NCBI GenBank assembly: GCA_004297075.1
Contig: SCVK01000396.1
Span: forward strand, 62,001 to 126,000
Direction of reading: 5' to 3'
Length of the DNA: 64,000 nucleotides
DNA from: Chitinophagaceae bacterium
Lineage (GTDB): Bacteria; Bacteroidota; Bacteroidia; Chitinophagales; Chitinophagaceae
The notes beneath the pieces are model-generated. The model was not told where the DNA came from. It searched no databases and was given only the letters and a program-made list of their open reading frames with translations. The position numbers were made by a program, and so were the translations under genes. This document shows positions 9,192 to 17,337 of this stretch, in pieces (position 1 is the stretch's first letter; each line of letters starts with the position of its first letter).

Positions 9192-9803
9192 TTTCTTCCT
9201 GAAACTACAGAAAAGAAAGTTCTGGATGGTATTGAATGGTGTGAGATGGTCTTCCAGAATACACTTAACTCTTTCAAATGCTATCTCAAATCTTGCTGAC
9301 ATGGAAGCCTCAGAATATTGTTTGATGTCAAGACCGCTGCATTTTTTCGGGCCATTCTCTGAAAAGGTCCCAAGGATGAGGTATCCATCCTGCCTGATGG
9401 CATTTTCTGCAATGGACACATAGCGATATATTTTTTCTTCGGTGGTGAGAAAATGAAAAGCCGCGCGGTCATGCCAGAAATCAAATGAAACTTCCGGTTC
9501 AAATTCTGTTACATCAGAAACAACCCAGTGAACCTGTGCTGCTTTTTCTCCCAATCTTTTTTTTGCGCGTTCGATGGCTGCTGCAGATATATCGAGTACC
9601 CAAATGTTCTTATAGCCTTTATCAAGTAGCGCATCAACAAAATGGCTATCGCCGCCGCCTATATCGATGATGTTTGCGCTAAGGGGCAAATCGAATAAAC
9701 CGACAAACTCCATAGATGTTTTTGGATATGTCTGGAACCAGCTTACTTCGTCTTCTGCTTTCACATTATACACGTTGTCCCAATGTTGTTTGTTGTTGTC
9801 CAT
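9189..9803 (-). CDS. Class I SAM-dependent methyltransferase
   Basis: Predicted soluble methyltransferase of about 204 residues. Motif I is IIDIGGGDSHFV (SAM-binding glycines), the acidic end of strand 2 is VLDIS, and WVVSDVTEFE and FDFWHDRAAFHFL fit motifs II-III of small methyltransferases close to the thiopurine/tellurite-type families (the WFQTYPKTS start is typical). I chose the ATG at 9803 (MDNNKQHWDNVY) because the longer form would begin inside the upstream desaturase gene. It follows the desaturase gene at 9832 on the same strand. The acceptor substrate is unknown. Confidence 0.82.
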   Translation of the reverse strand: MDNNKQHWDNVYNVKAEDEVSWFQTYPKTSMEFVGLFDLPLSANIIDIGGGDSHFVDALLDKGYKNIWVLDISAAAIERAKKRLGEKAAQVHWVVSDVTEFEPEVSFDFWHDRAAFHFLTTEEKIYRYVSIAENAIRQDGYLILGTFSENGPKKCSGLDIKQYSEASMSARFEIAFERVKCILEDHLTPFNTIQNFLFCSFRKK

Positions 9804-9831
9804 CTTTGGTTGTTTTGGCTGATAAATGTAA

Positions 9832-10620
9832 TTAATTTTCAACACTGTCAATTTTGGCTTTCAGATCCTTTCTGGAGGCCACTTCAGCAAAAACCGTATC
9901 ATAATTTGGGTTAAGGGTACCCATTGCCCTGTCCCATATCGTAAAATATAGCCCGTAATTCCCCTTAAAATACTGGTGGTGCATGTTATGGCAAACGGAT
10001 GTATTGAGCCATTTACCGACCGCGTGTTTATTAAACCCTTTCGGATACAATTCAAACCCCAAATGCCCATAGACATTGTACACCAGGCTGAATACAAAGA
10101 ATAACATTAAATGAATACTGTGTACCGGAATGGTAAACAGGAAAATGACAAAGATCAACGATTCCATAATGGCTTCCAATGGATGAAAAGAATAAGCTGC
10201 CCAGGGAGACGGGTTAGTTGACCTGTGATGAACCAAATGAAATAACCTGAATAATTTCGGGTGATGCAGTAACCGATGCATCCAATAAAAATAGGTATCA
10301 TGTATCAATAACATCAACGGGAAAGCAAGAAAAGCATATAGCCACCCGTATTCTGCAATGCTGGTATAAAAGGTTGTATGCGGACGGATCGTATCACTAT
10401 ACAACATCAATAACGGTGGCACCGAGAAAATGATTATAGAAAAGGTAGAAAAAATAATCTCTCTTACATAATGGGTTCTTTTAGGGAAATCGGGTTGTAT
10501 CTTTTTGTAACTTATTCTCTTTCGCAGGAGTATATAAAAGATAATAAATGCGGGGCCTGCGATTAAGAAATACTTATCGGCATTGTCCAGTAATAACCAT
10601 ACAAATGTTTTCCAGTTCAT
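9832..10620 (-). CDS. Sterol desaturase / fatty-acid hydroxylase family protein
   Basis: Integral-membrane di-iron enzyme of 262 residues. The histidine clusters that bind the iron pair are visible in order: HDTYFYWMHRLLHH, HLVHHRS and a C-terminal HNMHHQYFKGNYG, separated by hydrophobic helices. The family hydroxylates or desaturates fatty acids, sterols or ether lipids, in the membrane. The neighbouring methyltransferase 28 bp downstream could be co-transcribed. The Crp-type regulator upstream has the same direction. Substrate not determinable. Confidence 0.88.
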   Translation of the reverse strand: MNWKTFVWLLLDNADKYFLIAGPAFIIFYILLRKRISYKKIQPDFPKRTHYVREIIFSTFSIIIFSVPPLLMLYSDTIRPHTTFYTSIAEYGWLYAFLAFPLMLLIHDTYFYWMHRLLHHPKLFRLFHLVHHRSTNPSPWAAYSFHPLEAIMESLIFVIFLFTIPVHSIHLMLFFVFSLVYNVYGHLGFELYPKGFNKHAVGKWLNTSVCHNMHHQYFKGNYGLYFTIWDRAMGTLNPNYDTVFAEVASRKDLKAKIDSVEN

Positions 10621-10686
10621 AGTAACCTATTTATGGATCAAAACTATGGTTGTATTCATCGTGAGAACTTAACCATGGTTAATTTC

Positions 10687-11265
10687 TCAGCCTTTCATTA
10701 ATCTTTTTCTTAACCTACTAAGGCTTGGTGGTTCAATACCCAAATACCCTGCGATATATTTTAATGGCAGGCGGTTGAAAACATCGGGGAAGGTTTCAAT
10801 AAAATGCAGGTACCGCTCCTCTACAGAGCATATTCGGATATTTTGCTCTGCCAACAACGCAATGCGCAAATCATCGGCGAGCATTTTGGTAAACAATGTT
10901 TCAAATTTCGGATTCAGGGAAAAAATTAAGGGAAGTTTGTCTTTTTGCAGCATCAGCATTTCGCAATCTTCCAGGGCAATAAAATGTTTGTGTGACGGTG
11001 CATTATTAATAAGACCTTCTGTATATGTAAAGAAGCAATCATTTTTGGTAAAGCCACATGGGATCTCTTTTCCTGTTTCATCAATCAGGGTACTGACGAT
11101 CAGCCCATAATTCAGAAACCCGATAAACCTGCATTGTTCTCCAGCGCGCAGGATATAGTCACCCTTCTTAAAATATTGAATATCACTGAACAGTAATGCT
11201 TTTTCCAGGTCATCGTCCGGGAAGGGCATCCGGTCATTAATATATTTTTTAACCTGACGGTACAT
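10687..11265 (-). CDS. Crp/Fnr-family transcriptional regulator
   Basis: 192 residues. The cyclic-nucleotide-binding-like beta-barrel occupies about 15-115 (GDYILRAGEQCRFIGFLNYG), and the C-terminal HTH contains LPLKYIAGYLGIEPPSLSRLRK, the usual recognition helix of Bacteroidota Crp-like regulators. No cAMP-type Arg/Ser pocket is evident, so the effector is unknown. It lies 67 bp upstream of the desaturase gene on the same strand and may control it. Confidence 0.87.
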   Translation of the reverse strand: MYRQVKKYINDRMPFPDDDLEKALLFSDIQYFKKGDYILRAGEQCRFIGFLNYGLIVSTLIDETGKEIPCGFTKNDCFFTYTEGLINNAPSHKHFIALEDCEMLMLQKDKLPLIFSLNPKFETLFTKMLADDLRIALLAEQNIRICSVEERYLHFIETFPDVFNRLPLKYIAGYLGIEPPSLSRLRKRLMKG

Positions 11266-11580
11266 TGCCTGTAAATTTTCAGAAATGTACAGTAAATTTC
11301 AGAAACGCTACTCCTGGCTTTAGGGATAGCCGAGGTATCTCAAGCTTTACTTAACCTATGTGAAAAGATGATTGTGCTGCGGCAATTTCATGCAGAAGGG
11401 TTGGTGAACACCAGTAAACTGGGTGTATTTCAGCAGCTAAGAAAACGGTTGTGTCTGTTACAGAAAGTATTGAAATATCCCGACAGGATACAAAGTACGA
11501 GAAACGTATATTTTTGCTTCCAACAATGCGTTCACGGAAACCTTCGAGACAGCACCACCTGACGGCGCATTTTACCGTAA
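11266..11580. other. 315-bp gap with possible decayed coding sequence
   Basis: No intact gene seen. The plus strand holds short open stretches in different frames; one near 11498-11578 reads as plausible protein (YIFASNNAFTETFETAPPDG) but starts and stops abruptly, as expected after frameshifts. It marks the left edge of the accessory island. I see no transposase or direct repeat. Confidence 0.35.
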
Positions 11581-12363
11581 TTAGCTAATTTCTCCTTGCT
11601 CTATTTTATCAATAATTGCCTCAAATTTGGAAACGTCTGCAAAATTTATTTGCTGTACCCTTGTACCAATATCGAAAATATAGTTCACTTTTTGCTCCCC
11701 TAATTTCACCTGTTTGGTAACCTTACCATCTTCATAAATCAAAATCTCCCATCTTTCAATCTGTTCGCTTACAACACATGTAACACCAATGCCGTAACGA
11801 ATTACCTGATCCGCATCGAAGTAAGGAATAATAGCTATCAGTGTATTGAAATCGTGCCAATGGGTTACGATGTCTGTTTTTTCAAATTTTTTCTTAGACT
11901 TATTTTTCTCAATTGGAAATAGTGTATGAACAATCTTGGTGTCCTTATATAAGATCAGCCTATAATCAGTGCCGGTATCATCACCTTTTCCTTTGAATAC
12001 ATCGAACAGATCGGGTTTATTATTCTTGGGGTCAATATTTCTGGGATCATATAAGGCTTCCGATATTTTTTGATAGTCAAAGAGTTTGCCGGAGTCTTTA
12101 CCAAACCGGCTTGTTGCAACAAAAGAATTGTCTGCCATTTTTGAATGCGCATTTGTAAAAAACCGGTGGCGCATGTTTATGTGGTTCAGACCGGTAAAAT
12201 TATCGCCCTGAATGAATATTAATTTTTTAAACGGCGAGATACTGAAAATATCTGTTTTATGTTTGGTGAATTGACCAACAAACCCAGGATTATTCAATAT
12301 GGATACGCTGGCTTTCGAAGTGACCAGTTTAATTTCTTCAGGTGTTAAAATAAGTTCTTCCAT
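11581..12363 (-). CDS. Hypothetical protein, 260 residues
   Basis: Not recognised. The protein is soluble, charged and lacks signal peptide or membrane segments. A region near residues 55-70 contains GLNHINMRHRFF, a His-x3-Arg-His arrangement that resembles the HI-x2-RH signature of some BECR-fold RNase toxins (Barnase-EndoU-ColicinE5/D-RelE); this is only a visual resemblance. The C-terminal half has IVTHWHDFNTLIAI and a beta-rich stretch. It is the first gene of the accessory island and follows the nuclease-like gene at 12480 on the same strand with a 116-bp gap. No immunity partner is evident. Confidence 0.6.
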   Translation of the reverse strand: MEELILTPEEIKLVTSKASVSILNNPGFVGQFTKHKTDIFSISPFKKLIFIQGDNFTGLNHINMRHRFFTNAHSKMADNSFVATSRFGKDSGKLFDYQKISEALYDPRNIDPKNNKPDLFDVFKGKGDDTGTDYRLILYKDTKIVHTLFPIEKNKSKKKFEKTDIVTHWHDFNTLIAIIPYFDADQVIRYGIGVTCVVSEQIERWEILIYEDGKVTKQVKLGEQKVNYIFDIGTRVQQINFADVSKFEAIIDKIEQGEIS

Positions 12364-12479
12364 AATTGACGAATTACATTAGAATTAAAGGACACGTTAA
12401 GCCTTTTTTGTACTTAAATCTATTTTGTTATAATCCTGTAAAAACAGAATGAGTTGATCTATGCGATTGGATTCTGCAT

Positions 12480-13199
12480 TTACTTCACTATAAGGATGCG
12501 GTTATCCATGTATTTGTAAATAAAAATACGGTCAAAGGTTGTTTGCGGGCAAAGTGAGTCAGTAAACGGAAAGCCCTGCGTAGACGACTCATCGCCCAAA
12601 TTGGCTATCAGCAATAGCCAATTTTCCGAAAAATGGGAAGCATATTTTGTCATTATTTTTTCTTTCTCCAGAATACGTTCTTTGACCCAGCCCGCTTCTG
12701 CATCATATACCAAGTATGCCCCGAATGATTGCCAATGATCAAACCGGTCATTGGTTATATCAATTGAATCAATAAAGGAGTCGTCGAAATATTCTTTATA
12801 AAAATGGTTACTGCTTTTGTTTTTTATCCCTTGTTTAATGTACACATGTTCAACAAGATCATATAGCCGGTTTGCATAGGTTTCAATTTCATTTGATTTG
12901 CATACAATAGGTGTATGGCAAAAACTTACAAGCACGTAAAGTTCATCTAGATAGTGCTGATTAAATTTTTCTTTTGCTTTCCTGACGATCTTTTCCTGTA
13001 AAGATTCTTTTTGTTTCACTTTTGGATTGACGATAGCCGTTACTTCTATTGAAATCCTACGGTCGTTTTCTTCAAGGATGAAATCAGGACACTCACTTTC
13101 AGCAATATGCATATTCTGCAATCCACCTCCGTGAACTGCAATAAACCTTTTCAGCAAGTTTAACTCTTCTTTCTTTTTACGTTCAATTTGCGTAGGCAT
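12480..13199 (-). CDS. Putative PD-(D/E)XK-type nuclease, hypothetical
   Basis: About 239 residues from the ATG at 13199 (MPTQIERKKKEE); a longer non-ATG start is less likely. The segment ESECPDFILEENDRRISIEVT has the spacing of a PD-x(n)-E-x-T/K nuclease core (PDF, then IEVT in place of ExK). The rest is alpha/beta with no membrane segments (WLLLIANLG, DRIFIYKYM), similar in layout to small restriction-like proteins. The proposal of a nuclease fold is inference from this one motif. The gene is divergent from the GNAT gene at 13271; the roughly 70-bp gap should contain both promoters. Confidence 0.55.
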   Translation of the reverse strand: MPTQIERKKKEELNLLKRFIAVHGGGLQNMHIAESECPDFILEENDRRISIEVTAIVNPKVKQKESLQEKIVRKAKEKFNQHYLDELYVLVSFCHTPIVCKSNEIETYANRLYDLVEHVYIKQGIKNKSSNHFYKEYFDDSFIDSIDITNDRFDHWQSFGAYLVYDAEAGWVKERILEKEKIMTKYASHFSENWLLLIANLGDESSTQGFPFTDSLCPQTTFDRIFIYKYMDNRILIVK

Positions 13200-13270
13200 A
13201 TAAATTTGAAAATACTGATTTTCCCGCCTCAAAGGGGTTTGGTATTTTTGGCGTGTACAAAACGTAGTTT

Positions 13271-13642
13271 ATGCGCGTGTATATTAGTCCATTTACATTC
13301 AATATCGAGGTTGATGAAGATAGCATGACATGGCGGATCTATTACGCGGATGTTCGTATTGGCGAATTTGAATTCAGGGAAGACGAAAAAGAACGAAAAT
13401 GGCTTTCGGGTTGTGAAATACATGCTGATTATCAAAGGAAAGGCCTGGGAGGCTCAGTTATCAGGAAAGCGGTAAAACATTATGGTGCGGTGTATTTCTG
13501 TACTGCGGACCGGATTGATATGAACCATTATTATGGCGAATATGATTCAAGATATCTCACCGAGGAAGGAGTAAAGCTGATGGAAAGTTGTTTAAAAAAA
13601 AGGATCATCCGAAAAAGCTGGACTATTAATCCCTGGGATTAG
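13271..13642 (+). CDS. GNAT-family N-acetyltransferase
   Basis: Compact 123-residue GNAT. The acetyl-CoA-binding motif A is IHADYQRKGLGGSVIRKA (Q/R-x2-G-x-G). The strand order before it (FNIEVDEDSMTWRIYYADVRIGEFEF) matches the GNAT N-terminus. The C-terminus is short, so it is a minimal member. Substrate unknown: free metabolite, protein N-terminus or charged tRNA are all possible. It stands just upstream of a HEPN gene pair in the same direction. Confidence 0.75.
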   Translation: MRVYISPFTFNIEVDEDSMTWRIYYADVRIGEFEFREDEKERKWLSGCEIHADYQRKGLGGSVIRKAVKHYGAVYFCTADRIDMNHYYGEYDSRYLTEEGVKLMESCLKKRIIRKSWTINPWD

Positions 13643-13737
13643 CTAATTGTATTTTGATAGGATATTATCAGACAAATTATTACTATTGTTAAGCAGATAT
13701 CAGTTGCTGAAATACCGGTTAGTTTATATTTTAAACG

Positions 13738-13760
13738 TGTCACCCTTCAGGATGGTGACA
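13738..13760 (+). repeat. Short inverted repeat before the HEPN pair
   Basis: 7-bp arms (tgtcacc at 13738-13744, ggtgaca at 13754-13760) around a 9-nt spacer, 40 bp before the start of the HEPN gene at 13800. It could be an operator or a leader hairpin; no T tract follows, so a terminator is unlikely. Confidence 0.35.
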
Positions 13761-13799
13761 GTAAAGACGTGAGTAATAATTTCTCACTGCAATAGTTTT

Positions 13800-14648
13800 A
13801 TGAAACATGCTTTTAATACCGATTTTTTATTATGGCTCGATATAGCTTTAGATGATATCGAAACCGCGAGAATATTGTATGATAAGGGTAAGCACCGGTC
13901 CTCTTATTTCCATTTTCAGCAGGCATCAGAAAAAGCTAATAAAGCATTTGCTATCATGGCAGGCTTGTTAACTGCGGAGGAGCTTGCCGATATACAACAT
14001 AATCAGTTAAAGATCTACCGGAAAAGCCTCCGGAAGCAGGAAGTTAAGATACAGGAGATAAAAACTGTGGTGGGCAAACTGCCGAAGGGTAGTGAGCATC
14101 CTTTTTTGAGCGAGGATATTCTAACCACCCAGTCTAATGCAATGAATCAGGGCATTTCCCATATTGATGGACTCAATAATCAAAACCTGAAAGATTTGTC
14201 GCTCACAGAGCTGAGTGCTATCATCAGGGAAATTCGAAAGATTGACAAGATTAAAATAAAGTTGCCCAAAAATATCTATCCGCATATAGATAAAAAATTT
14301 TTAGAACTCGCGAGTTGGGTAGGCCAGTTTCCGACGGAGGAAGCGCAGCAGGCACAGCAGGAATATCTTGATTTTGTCAGGAATAAGGAACAGTCTGCGG
14401 AAGTCTATGGATATATTGATGAGGTTTTTAAAATGGCAATAAAAATCGGGTTTGTTGAAACTGTATTTTTCTATTGTGCGCTGCTTACTATTAAACACAG
14501 CTCAGCGACGCGTTATCCAGAAGTAGATACTAACCCTTTGAAAGAGTATCATCCTAAAATGGCTATTATAAAAAAGCAACCCGCATTTATGGACTTATTG
14601 GAAATGGCGATAAACCGCCTAAAACTTATTCACGATGGCAAAGCTTAA
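13800..14648 (+). CDS. HEPN-domain protein
   Basis: 282 residues. The N-terminal about 70 residues match a HEPN helical bundle: LDIALDDIETARILYDKG followed by SSYFHFQQASEKANKAF, the characteristic Q-x2-EK motif. The remainder is helical and unassigned. A catalytic R-x4-6-H motif is not obvious in the usual late-helix position, so it may be structural or nucleotide-binding rather than RNase. Its end overlaps the next HEPN-like gene at 14635 by 14 bases, showing coupled translation. HEPN proteins act in toxin-antitoxin and phage-defence settings, which fits the surroundings. Confidence 0.68.
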   Translation: MKHAFNTDFLLWLDIALDDIETARILYDKGKHRSSYFHFQQASEKANKAFAIMAGLLTAEELADIQHNQLKIYRKSLRKQEVKIQEIKTVVGKLPKGSEHPFLSEDILTTQSNAMNQGISHIDGLNNQNLKDLSLTELSAIIREIRKIDKIKIKLPKNIYPHIDKKFLELASWVGQFPTEEAQQAQQEYLDFVRNKEQSAEVYGYIDEVFKMAIKIGFVETVFFYCALLTIKHSSATRYPEVDTNPLKEYHPKMAIIKKQPAFMDLLEMAINRLKLIHDGKA

Positions 14649-15420
14649 AAAAATTTCAGTTCAACCACTTACGCCGCTGGAAGCCCTTGATCTAAAGGTT
14701 GCTTCAACGCAACATGTGGACGTAAGTGAATTACCGGGCGATGTACAGGCGAAGTTGCATTCCGATCTAATGAAAATCGCACAAAAAAGTGAGGGTGTAA
14801 TTGTAATCAACTCTTTTGGCGAGACACCTTTTGTTTCTACGGTTATGCGCACCAGCAAAGAAAAAAAGAAGTTCTATGCTTTCCCGGAACCAAATCCTGT
14901 TCACCTGTATTATAAGATCGGTATAGGGCATTTGGAAGCGGCAGAGATAAAGAAGAAGGAGTTTACCCATATGCATGGAGCGCATCCTGAAAAGGAGTTT
15001 GAAGGATTTGGTACTTATTTTGAATCGCTAGTAACCGGCATTGTTTTTATGCTGATGACGATGGAAGGCTTTGTCAATCAACTACTATCCGAGGGTGCTG
15101 TCTATGCAGTAAATGGAAATGAAAAATCAAAGGCTGATGTTGAATGGATGAATCTTACTGATAAGATCATGTTTGTTGTACCTGAAATCACAGGTATTGA
15201 TTTTAGGGTGACTAATGCACAGGCTTATGGACGGATCACAAAATTAAATGAGATAAGAAACGAACTTATCCATTTAAAAAAAGTGGAAGCAGCGAATTTT
15301 ACCATTTACCAGGATCTTTTCAAACAACTCCTTGACTTCCAGATTTTAGAATCTGCGGATGCCGTATTTGAGTTTGTCACAACACTCAAGCCTGGTTATT
15401 TCAAGGAACAGGCAGAATAA
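14635..15420 (+). CDS. HEPN-like protein with R-N-x3-H motif
   Basis: 261 residues, translationally coupled to the HEPN gene upstream. The C-terminal half (about 125-245) is helical and contains ITKLNEIRNELIHLKK near residue 207; R-N-E-L-I-H fits the R-N-x3-H active site of HEPN ribonucleases. The N-terminal half is alpha/beta and unrecognised. A two-gene arrangement of HEPN proteins suggests an effector with a partner or regulator, but which is toxic cannot be told. The gene ends three bases before the convergent GNAT gene at 15423. Confidence 0.6.
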   Translation: MAKLKKISVQPLTPLEALDLKVASTQHVDVSELPGDVQAKLHSDLMKIAQKSEGVIVINSFGETPFVSTVMRTSKEKKKFYAFPEPNPVHLYYKIGIGHLEAAEIKKKEFTHMHGAHPEKEFEGFGTYFESLVTGIVFMLMTMEGFVNQLLSEGAVYAVNGNEKSKADVEWMNLTDKIMFVVPEITGIDFRVTNAQAYGRITKLNEIRNELIHLKKVEAANFTIYQDLFKQLLDFQILESADAVFEFVTTLKPGYFKEQAE

Positions 15421-15422
15421 AT

Positions 15423-16259
15423 TTATAGAGTGATTACCTTTATCCATTGATAAAATTCTTCGTATCCGACTCTTTTAAAAACAGCATTGGAGGTGTTGTT
15501 ATTGGCCATTGCCTGAAGGCCGACATCTACATATTCCTTTAGTAATTTTGTCGTCAGGGAATGCAAAAGAGCGGTGCCATAACCTTTTTTCCTGCTATCT
15601 TTCGCTGTATAAAATAGACCTATGATGGGAGAATCGTTTTCAGTATTCACTTGTGCAATGACACGGATCGTTTTACCGTCAACCCATTTGTAAATACTTT
15701 TGTTGTATATGCCGGGTATGACAACTTTAGCACGCATATCTGTATCCGGCGCACGGTCACCGTATTCCTCAATACGGAACTCTTCGCTCATAATGGCTAT
15801 CGGGTTAATATCACCCATCTCGGCAAGCATCATTCGGCCTGTTGCTTTATTCTCTATTTCATTTTCCTGTGTGCATTTATAAATAAGTTTTTCGGTAATT
15901 GTTTCAAAGCGTTGTTTTTTATGGGCAAGGAAAGCCTTTATCAGTTGTGTTTGTCCGCTTAACTGGTAACGTGTATTTAGATTAAGACTGATCAGTTCTG
16001 AAAGCCGGGTCAGCATTTCATTATTCCAAAAAGTTCCGTATAATAAAATCAATTCAGGGTTGGTGCCGACTACAAGGGCCAGTATATTTTGGTCTTTTTG
16101 CCCGGTAATGTTGAATGATAATTTAAGCTGGTCAGGGCTGCTCGCCAGGTAAGAAAAAATGCCATTCAGGGCTGCCGTTGCATAATAGTTCTCTACAAAA
16201 TAGGCATCATTGAATATTTCGAATTCAGTAATAGAACTGTGGTGGTGAATTTGTACCAT
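15423..16259 (-). CDS. GNAT-family acetyltransferase (FR47-like), 278 residues
   Basis: The C-terminal GNAT domain shows IGLFYTAKDSRKKGYGTALLHSLT (motif A with R/K-x2-G-x-G) and MANNNTSNAVFKRVGYEEF (motif B). The N-terminal 150 residues form a second, divergent GNAT-like lobe, as in FR47/YjdJ-type proteins. Substrate unknown. It is convergent with the HEPN pair and divergent from the kinase-like gene at 16309, with a 49-bp intergenic gap. Confidence 0.77.
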   Translation of the reverse strand: MVQIHHHSSITEFEIFNDAYFVENYYATAALNGIFSYLASSPDQLKLSFNITGQKDQNILALVVGTNPELILLYGTFWNNEMLTRLSELISLNLNTRYQLSGQTQLIKAFLAHKKQRFETITEKLIYKCTQENEIENKATGRMMLAEMGDINPIAIMSEEFRIEEYGDRAPDTDMRAKVVIPGIYNKSIYKWVDGKTIRVIAQVNTENDSPIIGLFYTAKDSRKKGYGTALLHSLTTKLLKEYVDVGLQAMANNNTSNAVFKRVGYEEFYQWIKVITL

Positions 16260-16308
16260 AAAGAGTAAATTGCTCTAATAACACGGTAATATCTAAAATA
16301 AACAAAAA

Positions 16309-17319
16309 ATGCAGACTAAGGAGTCAATTGCAGGTAGGTTATTTGACCAGTTCAAACATAAGTATGCTGATAAGTATAGTTTTCCTTCAGACCTGCCAGC
16401 CGGTGAAGGCGCACACGCATCCGTATTTAAGGCTAATGACATCTTGCGGGATACAATGGTTGCCATTAAAATCTTTCATGAAGGAACAGTTCCTTCTGGA
16501 AGCAGCCGGGCCTGGAAATTAACTTCTAATATTATTCATAACCAAATAGCTCCAACGCATACCGTTGAGACCTTTGTTGCCGATGGTTCTGAATATAAAG
16601 CAGTTATTTCGAGATTTATTCCAGGGGTAACGCTTAAGCAGGTTTTTGATTGGTGGGAATTGCAGGATGAGGGTGATAAAATGCTGATCGCGGATGATTT
16701 TTCAAAAACGTTTCTGCCATCACTGATTAATGCACTGGAGGTGTGCCATTCTCATAAATTTGGACACGGTGATCTGCATGAAGGAAATATAATGACTTTT
16801 CTTACGGATATAGGGATCAATTTTACTTTTTTCGCTGTTTTAATCGATTTTGATGCGGCCTCCGTTAGAACAGCCGTTTACGAACCTTCGGAGGAAGTTA
16901 AAATAGCAAGTGATATACGTTTGTTCAATAAACGTTTAGGGCCATACATTACAAATGAGTGGAAATGGGGTAAGTACCTATCACTGATGTATGAATCATA
17001 TCATTCGATGGAGAATATCAAGTTTGCTTATGGTGTCATTTTAAATTTTATTGATCACGTAGAAAAAGATGAGCTGTCGGGAGAATTCATTAACGCACAA
17101 ATAAAACAGCTTGTTCTTCGCGCGTTATCAGGTTTTCCCACAGCGCCAATCATGAGTATATTCAGAAGCATTGCCACCGATACAGGTCATCTGCCCGCAT
17201 TAGAAAAATCTATTGAAGAAGTAAATGAAAGTATTTATAATGGTGGTTTAGTAAGTAGCGCTTCTATGACGGAAGTTAACGACAGGCGTAATTATCTTTA
17301 CAAAACCATTTTTCCATGA
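16309..17319 (+). CDS. Protein-kinase-like protein
   Basis: 336 residues with a eukaryotic-type kinase fold. Glycine loop at about 31-38 (AGEGAHASV), the ATP Lys near residue 53 (VAIKIF), the catalytic loop HGDLHEGN at about 153-160 (Asp and Asn kept, Arg of HRD replaced by Gly), and the metal-binding DFD near 181 in place of DFG. HGD and DFD variants are common in bacterial and APH/RIO-like kinases and are usually active. No transmembrane or sensor domain is seen; the C-terminal 120 residues are helical. Its role in the island may be signalling or an effector as in kinase-based defence systems (inference). Confidence 0.74.
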   Translation: MQTKESIAGRLFDQFKHKYADKYSFPSDLPAGEGAHASVFKANDILRDTMVAIKIFHEGTVPSGSSRAWKLTSNIIHNQIAPTHTVETFVADGSEYKAVISRFIPGVTLKQVFDWWELQDEGDKMLIADDFSKTFLPSLINALEVCHSHKFGHGDLHEGNIMTFLTDIGINFTFFAVLIDFDAASVRTAVYEPSEEVKIASDIRLFNKRLGPYITNEWKWGKYLSLMYESYHSMENIKFAYGVILNFIDHVEKDELSGEFINAQIKQLVLRALSGFPTAPIMSIFRSIATDTGHLPALEKSIEEVNESIYNGGLVSSASMTEVNDRRNYLYKTIFP

Positions 17320-17337
17320 GATATTTTTGAATAGGTG

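Noticed and set aside
11368-11562. 64-codon plus-strand frame
   Set aside because: Composition is not protein-like across its length; probably a degraded gene.
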